A stretch of 64,000 nt of DNA from Annona cherimola. Taxonomy: Eukaryota > Streptophyta > Magnoliopsida > Magnoliales > Annonaceae. The notes under the pieces were generated by a model. The model saw only the letters and a program-made list of their open reading frames with translations. It searched no databases and was not told the DNA's origin. This document shows, piece by piece, positions 1 through 10,569 of this stretch. How positions within the stretch are numbered: position 1 is the stretch's first letter; each line of letters opens with the position of its first letter. The stretch is from positions 33,078,133 to 33,142,132 of the forward strand of contig CM059975.1 of the NCBI GenBank assembly GCA_030490835.1, read 5' to 3'. The translations under genes and the position numbers were made by a program.

Positions 1-8
1 AAAAAGAG

Positions 9-1676
9 TTGAACCTCCGACAGAGAAGATGGTTGGAGTTACTAAAAGACTATGACATTAGTATTCAATATCACCCCGGTAAAGCAAATGTGGTAGCTGA
101 TGCTCTAAGTCGTAAATTATGTACTGCAGTTTGGATTACTCAACAATTGCCTCTAATAAGAGAAATTCAATCATTGCAGTTAGAAGTGGTAACTCCACGA
201 GAAATTCGAAGAATAAGTGCTTTACAAATTCAGTCAACACTGATTGATCGGATAAAGCAATCTCAGAAATAAGATAAACTTATTCTTCGTATTTTAGAGA
301 AGTTAAAGAATGAAGATCCCTCAGATTTTGGTTACAGCCCTGATGGAACACTACTTTTCCGGGGAAGGTTAGTTGTGCCCAGAGATGATAAGTTGCGACG
401 AGAAATTTTAGAGGAAGCCCATCAGTCTAAATTTTCTGTGCACCCTGGTAGTACCAAGATGTACAAAGATTTGAGACAAAATTTCTGGTGGAAAAGGCTG
501 CGGGTCGAGTGTGCCAAATTTGTGTCTCAGTGCTTAGTATGTCAACAGGTCAAAGCTGAACGAAAAAGACAAGCCGGATTGTTGCAACCTTTAGAAATAC
601 CAGAGTGGAAATGGGAGCATATTACCATGGACTTTGTGACGGCTCTCCCTAGGACGCAAGCTCGTTGTGATGCTGTATGGGTAGTGGTGGACAGACTTAC
701 TAAATCTGCTCACTTCTTGCCCTATCGCATGACCTTTAGAATGGATCAAATGGCAGATCTGTACCTGCGGGAGATTGTTCGTTTACATGGTGTCCCTGTT
801 TCCATTGTGTCAGACAGAGATCGACGGTTTATTTCTGATTTCTGGCAAAAATTACAAAAATGTATGGGAACAGAGTTGCGGTTGAGCACCGCATATCACC
901 CGCAGACGGATGGTCAGTCTGAAAGAACTATTCAAATTTTAGAAGATTTATTGAGAGCTTGTGCCTTAGATTTTCCTGGTTCATGGGATGAGCATTTGTC
1001 TTTGGTTGAATTTGCCTATAACAATAGTTATCAGGCTAGTATTGGTATGACTCCGTTTGAAGCTCTGTATGGGAAAAGGTGTCGAACGCCTGTCTATTGG
1101 GAAGAAATTGGTACGCGACAACTTTTAGCTCCAGCCTTGGTTCAGCAAGCTGCTGATGTGGTTCGAATTATTAGACGACGATTAGAAGCAGCGCGAGATC
1201 GCCAGAAAAAGTATGCTGATGGAAGACGAAGAGACCTACAATTTACAGTAGGCGAGTTGGTCTTCTTAAAAGTCTCTCCCACTAAAGGTGTGACTCGTTT
1301 CGGAGTGAAAGGCAAATTATCTCCTCGATATATCGGACCTTTTGAGATATTGGAAGTTATAGGTGGTGTTGCCTATTGGCTAACATTGCCTCCTTCGCTA
1401 GCAAGTGTTCATAATGTCTTCCATATCTCACAGTTAAGAAAGTATGTAGCCGATTCGACGCATATTTTGTCAACCGAACAATATGAGATCGAGGAAGATT
1501 TAACTCATCCGGAACGTCCTGTTCGAATCTTGGATAGTCGCGAGAAGCAGTTAAAGAGGAGGACGATTCGGCATGTTCTAGTGCAATGGAGCAACCACGG
1601 TGAGCGGGAAGCAACGTGGGAGCTAGAGGACGACATTCGTAGAATCTGCCCTGAATTGTTCCAAAATCTATCATGA
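9..1676 (+). pseudogene. Ty3/Gypsy (Tekay-type chromovirus) pol, C-terminal part: RNase H end, integrase, chromodomain
   Basis: Retrotransposon polyprotein, entering the window from the left. Residues 1-36 are the end of the RNase H/connection region ([15 protein letters not shown]). After a linker comes the integrase HHCC zinc domain (H and H in EEAHQSKFSVHPG, then CLVC), and the catalytic D-D-E core: D in MDFVTALPR, D in VSDRDRRF, E in TDGQSERTIQ. The C-terminus (VLVQWSNHGEREATWE) is a chromodomain-like module of the kind that directs integration in chromoviruses; the MTPFEALYGKRCRTP and VYWEEIG blocks fit the Tekay/Del clade. The same frame runs from 9 to 1676 with one stop (TAA, 270-272) between RNase H and integrase, so the copy is nearly intact but cannot make a full pol without readthrough. 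A polypurine tract and LTR follow directly. The clade call rests on remembered family motifs. Confidence 0.93.
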
Positions 1677-1706
1677 CTATTGCAAGTTTCGAGGACGAAA
1701 CTTTAT

Positions 1707-1719
1707 AAGGTGGGGAGAA
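1707..1719 (+). other. Polypurine tract of the Gypsy element
   Basis: The purine run aaggtggggagaa lies 30 bases after the pol stop and directly before the TG that opens the LTR. This is the standard primer site for plus-strand DNA synthesis in Ty3/Gypsy elements. Confidence 0.85.
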
Positions 1720-1796
1720 TGTAAAATATTGAAAATAATAATAATAATAATAATAAATTTTTGCATTTTTGCCTCTTCAGACATGTGGGTCCCACA

Positions 1797-1962
1797 AGAT
1801 AAGATAGGATGAGATAAGAACTCTCCTAGATAGGGTTGTTAAAATAGAATTTAATTTTGGAACAAATCTTATCTCCACGGGATAAGATATGATGAGATAA
1901 GAATTATCATAGATAAGATTTATTAAGATAAAATCTAATTTTAAAATAAATTTTATCTTATT
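1797..1962 (+). repeat. Direct duplication of about 80 bp rich in GATAAG, in the U3 of the LTR
   Basis: Two diverged copies (about 1797-1876 and 1879-1962) share GATAAGAT(A)GATGAGATAAGAA followed by an AT-rich stretch ending in TTTTATCTT. Each carries several GATAAG motifs, the core of plant I-box/GATA-factor sites. They lie 40-200 bp upstream of the LTR TATA box, where an LTR enhancer is expected. Binding is inferred. Confidence 0.6.
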
Positions 1963-1997
1963 CCTATCTTCCTATCCCTTAGAAGCTACGGGACTTC

Positions 1998-2004
1998 TAT
2001 AAAT
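1998..2004 (+). promoter_or_regulatory. LTR TATA box
   Basis: TATAAAT within GGACTTCTATAAATTGGGG, about 280 bp into the LTR, is the best core-promoter match there and would mark the U3/R side of the element's own promoter. Confidence 0.5.
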
Positions 2005-3312
2005 TGGGGTGGGGACTTGATAAATGGGGATGATCGTAAGAAGGTTTGAGAGGTAAAGTGGCGCAAGGAGAAAATTTATTCTCTTCAAAGGCAAGTGGGG
2101 TTTTATTTGGAAATTGATTTTAGTTTGATAATTATGTTATTTGCATTGGAACTATTTTTATACAATTTTTATGTATAAAGCATTATATTATATAATTTTT
2201 AGGCTATATTTGACATAATTAAATTTTATAATCCTAAGTTTTTAGGATATAAAATTTTGCAGATAAATATGTCAAATTTTATGCTTAAAAATTATATTTA
2301 TTGAGATTTTTGAATTTTTTTATGCATTTTATTGATATGCAATAAATATATGAATATTGAAATTATATGTGGGTTAATTATAATATATGTAATAATGCTC
2401 ATGTATAATATGATGTGCGTAAAAATCAAATTATATAAGCCATTTCATATTCACGGATGTCCAGTGGAGGAAAGAAAAGAATTCGGACGAGCGTCGAAAT
2501 TCGAAACGGAAGAAATTCCGAAGAAATGCATTCGTCAGAGGGAATTTTCGTCAGAGGGAAATTTCGGCGGAGGGTTGCTTTTGGGTTTTTATGCAACCAA
2601 ATTTCTTTTGGTTGCATTTGATGAATTTGATATTTTAATGATTTAATGTTTCTAACGTTTAAATATTCTGGATTAAAAATTGATGTGCAGTCATCACAGC
2701 AGTACAGGCTAAGTGAGAGATGGCTGGGTGGGTCCTATATGCAGGAAAAGTAATGATGAAGTGGCTTAATACGGGCCGTTCATTCTATTTTGCTATGATT
2801 TATTCATTTTAACTCCGATTTGAATCATCAAACAGTCTATTTCTATATTTTTGATGCTTCTGGACTCAACGGAAGGGTTTGATTTTGCAGTTGAGGCCTA
2901 ATTTTTAAGATATTAAATTAAATGATTATTTTATCATTTAATTAAGTTTTAATTGGGCCATTATCCATTTTCAAATAATTTTCTACTTGCTAGTTATGTT
3001 GAGACTAACCCATTATTTTTACAGGTGTACCAAATCAAGTGGGACACTAGCGTTTTGGGATTTACAAGAAGATTTTCAAGAATAATTATTTCTATTTAAT
3101 TATTTTAAAGGCATGTATTGAGAATGATAGACTTGTAAAAATTTCTTTTTCTTTATGCCTTGATGTAATAATGGGAACATGACTAGTGGAAGTGGAATAT
3201 TGAAATTTTTATGAATTTATAATAATTAATTTTGCCATAAATGTGTGATTGATTTTGGGAAATTTCATTAAATACACGGCTCGGGATCACTTTTCTGGAC
3301 CGGTATGTTACA

Positions 3313-3640
3313 GTTTAGTTCTCCATAGAGTGCATCTGACTTCAAGAGTCTAAGAGACAGATATCTAAGTTGTCGAAGCTCGCAAGGAAATTGAAAGAGT
3401 TCTTGATTTGCTTTGATGTTGGCGAGCTTTTTTAAAAAAATATTATTTTTATTGGTGAAGGATTGCATATATTCCCCAGTTATAAAGGATCTTGAAACAT
3501 GTATAGGATGGATTGTCCAAGATGTCAAACTAGCAAAATTGAGTTCTTCAACCTGGGGTTCAAGTACTTGAACTGAACATAAGCGACAATGTTATTGGGG
3601 ATCGAGGATTCAAAACTGCATAGGGCAGGCCAAAATTTTG
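3313..3640 (-). pseudogene. Fragment of an RPM1-like NLR (CC-NBS-LRR) resistance gene, LRR region
   Basis: On the minus strand, frames in this stretch read like the LRR part of RPM1-type NLR proteins: an FKYLN block, then LANIKANQELF and LRQLRYLSLRLLKSD, which match the family's 'L..I.AN.E..REL.KL.QLR.L.I..L' pattern. The blocks lie in different frames and no longer reading frame joins them, so this is a decayed fragment. It stops at the outer edge of the Gypsy LTR (3313), so the retrotransposon probably landed in it or removed the rest. The assignment is by remembered LRR pattern; a protein search would settle it. Confidence 0.5.
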
Positions 3641-5207
3641 AAACTTTGTAAACCACCGAATTACCTTGATTACATATTCTAGATATTTCTATGAAAGGTA
3701 ACGATGGTTGTATGCTAACATGTAGCCAGAGCAGTGGTCAAAATAGTTACTACATACTCAGCTGAGATCAGAAGTGTGTGGTGTATGATGGATGATCATG
3801 ATGATTAGGTGGCACAACTGCAAACTGGTGAAAACAATTGGGGGTATGTCTGTTGATGCTTTGGAATCTATTTGGATCCATTTTATGGTATCTTGGCTTT
3901 TGGGTGAATGAAATAGTTGCCAAAATCTGTCTTTGTTTTTGTGGGACAAGCATTGATTTTTTTTCTCACCCAATTCAATGCGATATATCGCGTAGAAGAC
4001 AACCCGTGATGCGCCCATACAAACTGTTGGTTTTGGCGGGAATGAAACTGAGGCATCCAATGGAAGATCCCCTCCACCTAAATGGTTTGGCATTCTGAAA
4101 ATGAAAGAACATTTGCAATAGCCTCCCATCGTCTGCAGCTCTCAATTATAGTAAACAGAGTCCCAAAGACAATTAAATTTCCAGAGTGTGTCAACATTTG
4201 GAATTCTCGACAGGGAGAAAGTGGAAGTTGTGGGTAAAGGCGGATCCCATGTGAGAGCTTTTTTCTATTGAAGGCGTGCGGAGATTTCTTAAAAAATCGT
4301 TGGTGGATCCCATGCGAGAGCCTGTTTCGAAAATAGCCCTGCTCCCATTGGATGGGCGAAAGCTTTCTATGCAATCATCCAAAATTTTTAGCTGATAATG
4401 TGGCTGTTGCGTTGGAATTTTTGAAAAATAACGCACTACAAAAGAGGATGAGATTCCCGAATAACGCAGACAGAACAACGGGAAGGAGAAGGAAAGGGGG
4501 AGGGGGGAGGATTGTCGGTTATCTGATGGTGCGGATGCGATGATGGAAACGACGAAGAAATCCAAGGTGGAGCTTCGAGGTTGATCAAAAATGCGATGAC
4601 CATGGGAACTTTGAGGAGATAAGATTAGGGTTCTTGGGGAATTTCGAACTCGGCAGAAGACGAAATGCATGCTGCGGATGGGAACTTTTGCAACGCAACT
4701 TGTTTGTGCAGGCTGAAATTGTCGACCCAAAGTCCATTCACGCGGAGGGGCTTCTCCACAAAATGCCCCTCCTCTCATCCGACGGCTGCAAGTAAGTGTT
4801 GGATATTTTCATTCTGTCAACGATTTTTCAAAAGGTTTTAATTGCCATGGCAATGAGGTTATTTAGGTTTTCAAATTGGATTTGATATTTCTAGATGAGA
4901 TTTCATGTTTTTGGTTTTTTTCATGGCATCTTTGATGTCTTAGAAAGCAATAAGAATGTGGGGATCACTTGCTACGTAATTTGATTTTGCGGAGTGAATC
5001 TTGTACAGAATAGGTTGCCTTACACATAGGCATCATAATTTGAATTAAAGTCCGCATCTAGTTTGGACATGCTTTGCAATATGCATACAATCCGTGCCGT
5101 AGCCAATTTTTATGTAGCACAATCCATGTCCATGATGTGGATGCTAGCTAGCTAGCATCTAAAAAAGTGATTGATGTGTCGTGGGTTTTCAATCATCAAC
5201 TCGCATC
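3641..5207. other. No recognised gene; possible 5' exon ending near 4790
   Basis: Several ORFs of 60-195 codons occur on both strands, but none resembles a family I know. The stretch 4180-4790 is less AT-rich than its surroundings and ends on the plus strand at a good donor (CTGCAA/GTAAGTG, near 4790). It could be a 5' UTR or first exon of a plus-strand gene, perhaps the U2AF65-like locus downstream, but I see no RS domain or RRM1 start here. A separate low-complexity GGGGGAGGGGGGAGG run lies near 4497-4511. Confidence 0.3.
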
Positions 5208-5491
5208 AGCTATTGAGACTTTTTTTTTTTATGAGAAAAAGGGGTTTCTAGCCCACCCTCAACCAGGTTTCGGGAGGCCAGGAGAGAAGCCCCAAAAAGA
5301 GTTAATATTACAAAAATCTTTATACATGGCACTGGATATGCAGGCAGGCAACATATCTAACCAAACATAGTTAGGCCCTGCCTTATGGCATAATCCACCA
5401 AAGAATGCGCAACAGCATTTCCTGGCCTAGCTGCATGAGAGAATGTACAGTTCACAAAATTTCTACTACATAATCTCCTCTACGATGCTAG

Positions 5492-6303
5492 CTACCTGTG
5501 ACCTGATCTCATAATTTTCAGACAAAAATTGAAAAAAATAAGGGAGTCTATTTTCACCGCCACATTGTGGAATGAGAGATCCAAGGCCCATTTAATTCCC
5601 AAAAGAGTGGCTTTTGCTTCCACCCATAAAGAATCTGCCAATCCCACCCACGACCAACAAGATGCAGCTAAAAAATGACCATCATGATCCCGAATAACAG
5701 CACCCATCCCAATCAACTGCTGTTGCCTTATGCATCCTGCATCAACATTAATCTTAATTTGATCACTTAAAGGAGGGAGCCGTCCGGAAGAGATTTCGTT
5801 CCTTAACAGGTTTCCACATGGATTAAATTCTATAAGATTCAGCTGGTGGAAGAAACCCATACACTTATCAGGAATATCCTCAAACCTCGGTTGCTCTCTT
5901 GTTTCACGGTATATATTTCTTAAGTGCCAGATGTGCCACCATGTAATGAATAACGAACTCAGCACATTTCCATCTCCATGATCGCAAAACAGATTTACCC
6001 AACTTGCTATCTCATTGGCTATACATCCATTGAGCTGTCTCCTCAAATGGGGATCCAAAGCACATTGTGTTTGTGGGCATAGACAAAAAGGTGGGCAGAG
6101 TCGTCCACATTGTTCCTGCAAAAATAAGACCTGGGATTTAGAGTGATACCTCTCTTCTGCAGATTAGTCTTGGTTGGTAATGCATCCCTCAATAACCTCC
6201 AACAAAAAATTTTAATTTTGGATGGCAGCTGCAATTTCCAGCTGGAACGCACAACAGGTTGAACCTGAGTTCCAATTGGATGTGCATCAAAATCCTCCCT
6301 CAC
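5492..6303 (-). pseudogene. LINE C-terminal zinc-binding RT-associated domain and RNase H, broken
   Basis: 6303-6043 reads WKLQLPSKIKIFCWRLLRDALPTKTNL, the zf-RVT signature of plant LINEs. 6121-5492 is in another frame and holds the plant RNase H-like (RVT_3) domain: KINVDAGCIRQQQLIGMGAVIRD with the first Asp, then VEAKATLLGIKWALD with the Glu and VKIDSL near the third Asp. A C-terminal RNase H is typical of one group of plant L1 elements. A frame change separates the two parts. Confidence 0.88.
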
Positions 6304-6717
6304 AAGCTCACACTCAACCTGCTTCCTATAACCTGATTTTACTCTATAGATACCATCTGGTTCATATGGCCAAAATATTTAATCCCCCTGAAGCTGCAAA
6401 GGAATTGAAACAGATTGGATGATTTCCCATCCTCTGTTACCCACCACCAATTTTACCAGATTTTCCTTCCAATATTTACTTTCCCAATCAATAAATATTT
6501 CCACCTTGGCTTCTTCAGATATTGGTGAAGGCAGAGGACCAGCATTAAAGAGGGGAGATGAGGTCCACCTGTCAGATAACGAGGATATATTCTTTCCACC
6601 ACCCAACCTCCAACAGTAATGTGTTTTCAAAAAATCTCTAGCTGATAAAATACATTTCCACGGGAGAGAAGCAGTAGCAGATGTAGAGGCGGACTAAAAT
6701 TACCATATGGAAAATAT

Positions 6718-8336
6718 TTACCCTTTTAAATTTGTTAACACAGAGAGTTTTGATTTATCAACAGCGTCCACGCCTGTTTTGCAAGGATGGCCTGATAGAA
6801 GGCCGAAAATCTCTAAATCCCATTCCACCAGCAGTCTTAGCTTTACACATCTCTTTCCAAGCAACCCAGCTGATTTTCCTATGATCATTTTTCTCTCCCC
6901 ACCAGAATTTGCTGCATCACAGAAATTCTTTGGGAGGCAAAACATACTCATTGTGTAAGTTGGAATAGATTGAACTACTGCGTCAATCAGCACTTCCTTC
7001 CCACCATAGAAAAGGAGCCTTGATTGGCAGCCTTGTGTCTTTCTCCGAATTCTTTCCTTTAGATTCTGAAAGACCCTAGCTTTTGCTTTACCAATCCATG
7101 TCAGTAAACCAAGGTATTTTTGAATTTCTTTGCCATGATTATCAAATATCTTCTCAATCTCGCTTCTCACAGAATTCCACACATTTTGCTGAAATAAAAC
7201 GTTGTTTTCTCCTTGTTGATTTTCTGCCCAGAACTCTCCCTATAAATCTGCAACAGAAGAAGCAAGTAGCTCACCTCCACTCTACATGCTTTTGCAAATA
7301 ACAGCGCATCATCCACAAATAGAAGATGGGTGATACTAGGACCTCTCCTGCTAAGCCTCATACCCCTTAAGTGCTGGTTTCTATGAGCTTCATTCAATAA
7401 ACACGACAACCCCTCAGAGCATAACAGAAATAGATAGGGTGAGAGAGGGTCTCCTTGTCTTAGGCCCTACTTGCTGTGAATTTTTTTTTACTTAAAACCA
7501 TTAATAATCACCCCAAAAGAAGAGGTAGATACACAACAGTATATCCATCTGATCCATACCTCACTAAACCCCATCTTCTTCATAATCTGACACAAGAACT
7601 CCCACTCAACCCTATCATAGGCCTTTGACATATCTAGCTTGATGGCCACCTCCTCTCTTCTCCCATACTTCCTCATTCTAAGTGAATGGAGTGCCTCGTA
7701 TGCAATTAACATATTATCAGATATCAACTTGCCTGGAACAAAAGCACTTTGGTTCCCAGAAATGATTTTTGGTAATAGACCTTGAAGTCTATTGGCCAAA
7801 ACCTTTGCTATAAGCTTGTAGTTTGCATTATATAGACTAATAGGCCAAAAATATGATAATCTATTCGCTTCCTCAATCTTTGGAATCAATATAACATCTG
7901 TGTGATTAATTTGACTTAGCAGATCGCATTGTTCTGACCAAGAATTATACTCCAAAAAATTCTTGCATGCATTAAAGACTCGGACACCAACTACCTCCCA
8001 ATGCTGGTGATAAAAACCGGCAGGGAAACCATCGGGGCCTAGTGCTTTTCCTAGATCCATACCGTTCAAAGCTCTCTCAAATTCCTCTCTTTGCAATGGA
8101 GCAGTCCACAAAAGATTGTCTGACTCAGTAATACCGCGATGGATTAAATTCAGGATTCTATGCACATCTCTGGTTCCCTCCAATTTGAATATATTCGTGA
8201 AATAGTTAACAACCATCTGCTCCATCCCCTTCTGATCACTCACTTGACAGCCCTCATCATCAATCAGAAGGGCTATATGGTTGCGTCTTCTTCTTTCCAT
8301 TGCAATCCTGTTAAAATACTGTGTTCCTGTCACCAA
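6718..8336 (-). pseudogene. LINE reverse transcriptase (RVT_1), broken
   Basis: RT of the plant L1 type. The open part 8336-7488 holds the fingers/palm blocks (ALGPDGFPAGFY, DVILIPKIEEANRLSYFWPISL, KVLANRLQGLLPKIISGNQSAF, AIKLDMSKAYDRVEW with the first catalytic Asp). The frame then breaks near 7480. The next frame (7409-7167) holds HLLFVDDALLF, the FADD-type active-site block with both Asp retained, and 7182-6718 continues the thumb (KYLGLLTWIGKAK, GGKEVLIDAVVQSIPTYTM). At least two frameshifts separate these parts. Confidence 0.92.
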
Positions 8337-9123
8337 ATTTGAGCCAATTTAGTCTTGATCTTTGCTGCCATACAAGCTCTTCATCTTCAAGCAAATTATT
8401 AATCTTGAATTCCAGCTCTTTAATTTCAGCATCTTTCCTGTCTGATGGTTGCAAACCTTTGAGACGGGCCAGAGCAGCTTGATGTTTTTTAATTTCTTTC
8501 CCAATATTTCCTCTTATATTGATATTTGAACTCATAAGCTTCAAACTAAATTTTTTAATGACCTCCTTCAAAGATTTAAGAGATTCCATTTGTAATGACG
8601 GGCCTTTGCTCCAAACATCATGATTCAAATCAACCGCCCTTCTATGTTTCCTCCAAAGCATCTCATACTTGAAGAATCGAGGAGGCTTCTTACTATTCGA
8701 TCCGTTGTATAAATCAATATAGATAGGGCAGTGGTCAGAGCATGCAGAAACCAGATGATAATTCTTTGCAAGAGGGAAAAGATCCAACCAGTCAGATGAA
8801 GCCAAAGTTCTATCAAGCTGAGCTTCAACTCTAGCCATACCCTGCCTATTATTCCGCCAAGTGAAAGGAGGTCCAACAAACCCTGTATCGTTTAACCCAC
8901 AATCATCCACTGCCTCCCTGAACTGTGCCATTTGATATTCAGCTCTCAAGTTGCAACTAAAAAATTCAGATGCACCCAAGACTTCATCAAAGTCTCCAGA
9001 TATTAACCAAGGTAAGCGATTCTCCTGATTGAAAGGACGAAGCAGTATCGAAGATTCTATCCTTCTATGAGATCCAGGAGCCCCATACAAGCCAGTAAAT
9101 GTCCAAATTCAACCCCCAGTAAA
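8311..9123 (-). pseudogene. LINE endonuclease domain (partial)
   Basis: C-terminal part of an AP-endonuclease-like (exo/endo/phosphatase fold) domain. WTFTGLYG opens the visible part, followed by LPWLISGDFDEVL (catalytic GDFNE-type block, here GDFDE), FTWRNNRQG, LDRTLASSDW and HLVSACSDHCPI (the SDH block). The reading frame is open from 9090 to 8311 and then shifts at GDRNT, where the RT-proximal reading continues in another frame. The N-terminal third of the domain is missing through 5' truncation. Confidence 0.9.
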
Positions 9124-9136
9124 TTAGCTATTGAGA

Positions 9137-9896
9137 TAATTTAATAGTGCTTTGAGAGAGATTAGAGGGCGTTCTGTAAGAATCATCGATTGTATTTAAT
9201 GTTTTGTCAGTTTCAACTCCATACACAAGTTGTTAATGCCAAGTGCTCTAGTGCCTAAAGGAGAAGATGCTTTCTCTAGTCGATTTTGGTTTCACTTTTG
9301 TGTTGTAGGGGCATTTGTAACAAATACTCAAACCAGAAATGAGGGTAGCATATATTGTCTTAAGAAAAGTGATGTTGTAGACTTGTAGTATGCCTAAAGT
9401 GAAATTGAATTAGCTTTTTTGTTCTCTTCCTTAATCTTCCCTATTTTCTTATTTTTCTGTATCCTGCCCCAACAATAAGCCCCACCAAAATATGCAGACA
9501 GGATTTCAGCATCACATAGAAGCTAACTTCTGATACATTGTATAGGATCGGGCAACTATGTGAATAGGCCATAGCTTTCTTGATAGTATCGGATGTGTGA
9601 TTTTTGGTCCATGTGAATGGGCTATTAATACCTTAGAATGGACCATAAACTTGTCATTAAATAATTGGGCTTTACTATTTCTTCCTCATGATCATGATGA
9701 TAGGAAGTGTCATGGGGCTGGGTATATTCCTTTTGCCAGTATTCGAGGTTTAAAACTCAACTAGCGATTTCTTTAAAACCACTCACTAAATTGGTGCTTG
9801 ATACTTGCACAATTTTAGTACTTCTCTCAAAACTTGGAAAAGAAAGAGATAAATAGAATAAAAGTTAATTATTCTGTATTTTCTGTTATACCACAG
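9137..9896. other. Upstream or intron sequence of the U2AF65-like locus; nothing recognised
   Basis: Single-copy-looking sequence between the LINE and the first recognisable exon. I searched it for the start of RRM1 (the RRVYVGGL-type block) and for an Arg/Ser-rich region and found neither. Confidence 0.4.
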
Positions 9897-9906
9897 GCAA
9901 TTGCAG

Positions 9907-9952
9907 CATTTTTTTAACAGGGAATCCATTGGAGGAAATACTGCTGATCAAG
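9907..9952 (+). other. U2AF65-like exon: RRM1 helix 1 (FFN...IGGNTADQ)
   Basis: Reads H-F-F-N-R-E-S-I-G-G-N-T-A-D-Q, compare FFSQVMAAIGGNTAGPG of plant U2AF65. The donor AAG/GTAAGT at 9953 is strong. The exon ends in phase 1 and joins the next exon in frame. An acceptor ten bases earlier (CCACAG at 9891-9896) would add the codons for A-I-A but put the run of seven T out of frame; with six T it would read A-I-A-A-F-F-N, as expected. So either ttgcag (9901-9906) is used or a one-base insertion has broken the exon. Confidence 0.75.
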
Positions 9953-10183
9953 GTAAGTTTCAGGTACCTGAATCATCCTTCTTTTTATTTTTTATTTTAT
10001 AATAACATTATCCTTTTATACTCTTTCCCGAAATCTTATGTTTTTCTCGTGTTATTTAAATAACCGTGTTACGCTTTTTCCACCTGTTGTTTCTCCTTAA
10101 GAACCTGACTTTTTCTTTTATTCAAGAAGATCATAGATGCAAACTTTCTTTTTTTTTTTTTTTTTTTCTGTTTTGTTTTGTAG

Positions 10184-10302
10184 GTGACTCAGTAATAAAT
10201 GTATATATAAGATGTAACTGTGAAAGAATGTTTGCAAGTATGGAACTGAGGACTGTTGAAGAAACAAATAATGCGATGTTGGTAGACGGAATAGTCTTTG
10301 AG
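10184..10302 (+). other. U2AF65-like exon: RRM1 core
   Basis: Acceptor TTTTGTAG/GTGACTC after a long pyrimidine run, donor GAG/GTATGT. The 119-base exon reads GDSVINVYI, CERMFASMELRTVEETNNAM and VDGIVFE, aligning without gaps to GDAVVNVYI, KKFAFVEMRSVEEASNAM and LDGIIFE of plant U2AF65. The RNP1 positions that are FAFVE in the family are FASME here: the second aromatic/hydrophobic positions are altered. Confidence 0.9.
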
Positions 10303-10569
10303 GTATGTGTTCCATTGTTACGCTTCAGGTCGATGCCAAAATGCATGTAATGGGATGCTGTTAACTGGGTGATAATATTCTGTTTAGTGAACATTGATGG
10401 TCCAGCTAGCTGCTTCAACATGTCGACGATGTTATAGCTACAATTTTTCGCTTTGTTTCTTCTAGTTGCTAGAGAAAAGTAATCAAAGAGAAATCAAAAT
10501 TTTTGGCAACAGCATTTTGTTGTGTGATTATTTGAATTGAAATACGTTAATGCTTTTTGGAGCATTTTC

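Larger units (their letters stand above)
1720..3312 (+). mobile_element. 3' LTR of the Tekay-type Gypsy element (about 1.6 kb)
   Basis: The LTR opens with TGTAAAATATTG immediately after the polypurine tract and is taken to end at ...GGTATGTTACA (3312), giving TG...CA ends. The sequence changes at 3313 to an NLR-like fragment, which supports that boundary. It holds no long ORF. An internal 80-bp duplication rich in GATAAG sits upstream of a TATA box. The 5' LTR is outside the window, so neither the target duplication nor LTR divergence (insertion age) can be read. Confidence 0.8.
5219..9125 (-). mobile_element. L1-type LINE, 5'-truncated, minus strand, with target-site duplication
   Basis: A non-LTR retrotransposon of 3.9 kb. 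Order on the minus strand is partial endonuclease, reverse transcriptase, zinc-binding reverse-transcriptase-associated domain and RNase H, then a 3' end with a short poly(A) (seen as the T-run from 5221). The element is flanked by the 11-bp direct repeat agctattgaga (5208-5218 and 9126-9136), which fixes both ends. It starts inside the endonuclease, so it was truncated on insertion, as is usual for LINEs. Many frameshifts and stops show it is dead. It lies upstream of the first visible U2AF65-like exon, probably in that gene's intron or promoter region. Confidence 0.92.

Noticed and set aside
1357..1674. 105-codon ORF opposite the Gypsy integrase
   Set aside because: Shadow of the retrotransposon pol on the other strand.
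4191..4778. 195-codon ORF on the minus strand
   Set aside because: No recognisable motif; its composition (Ser/Pro/Arg) and the plus-strand donor at its end suggest it is the antisense of a UTR or exon.
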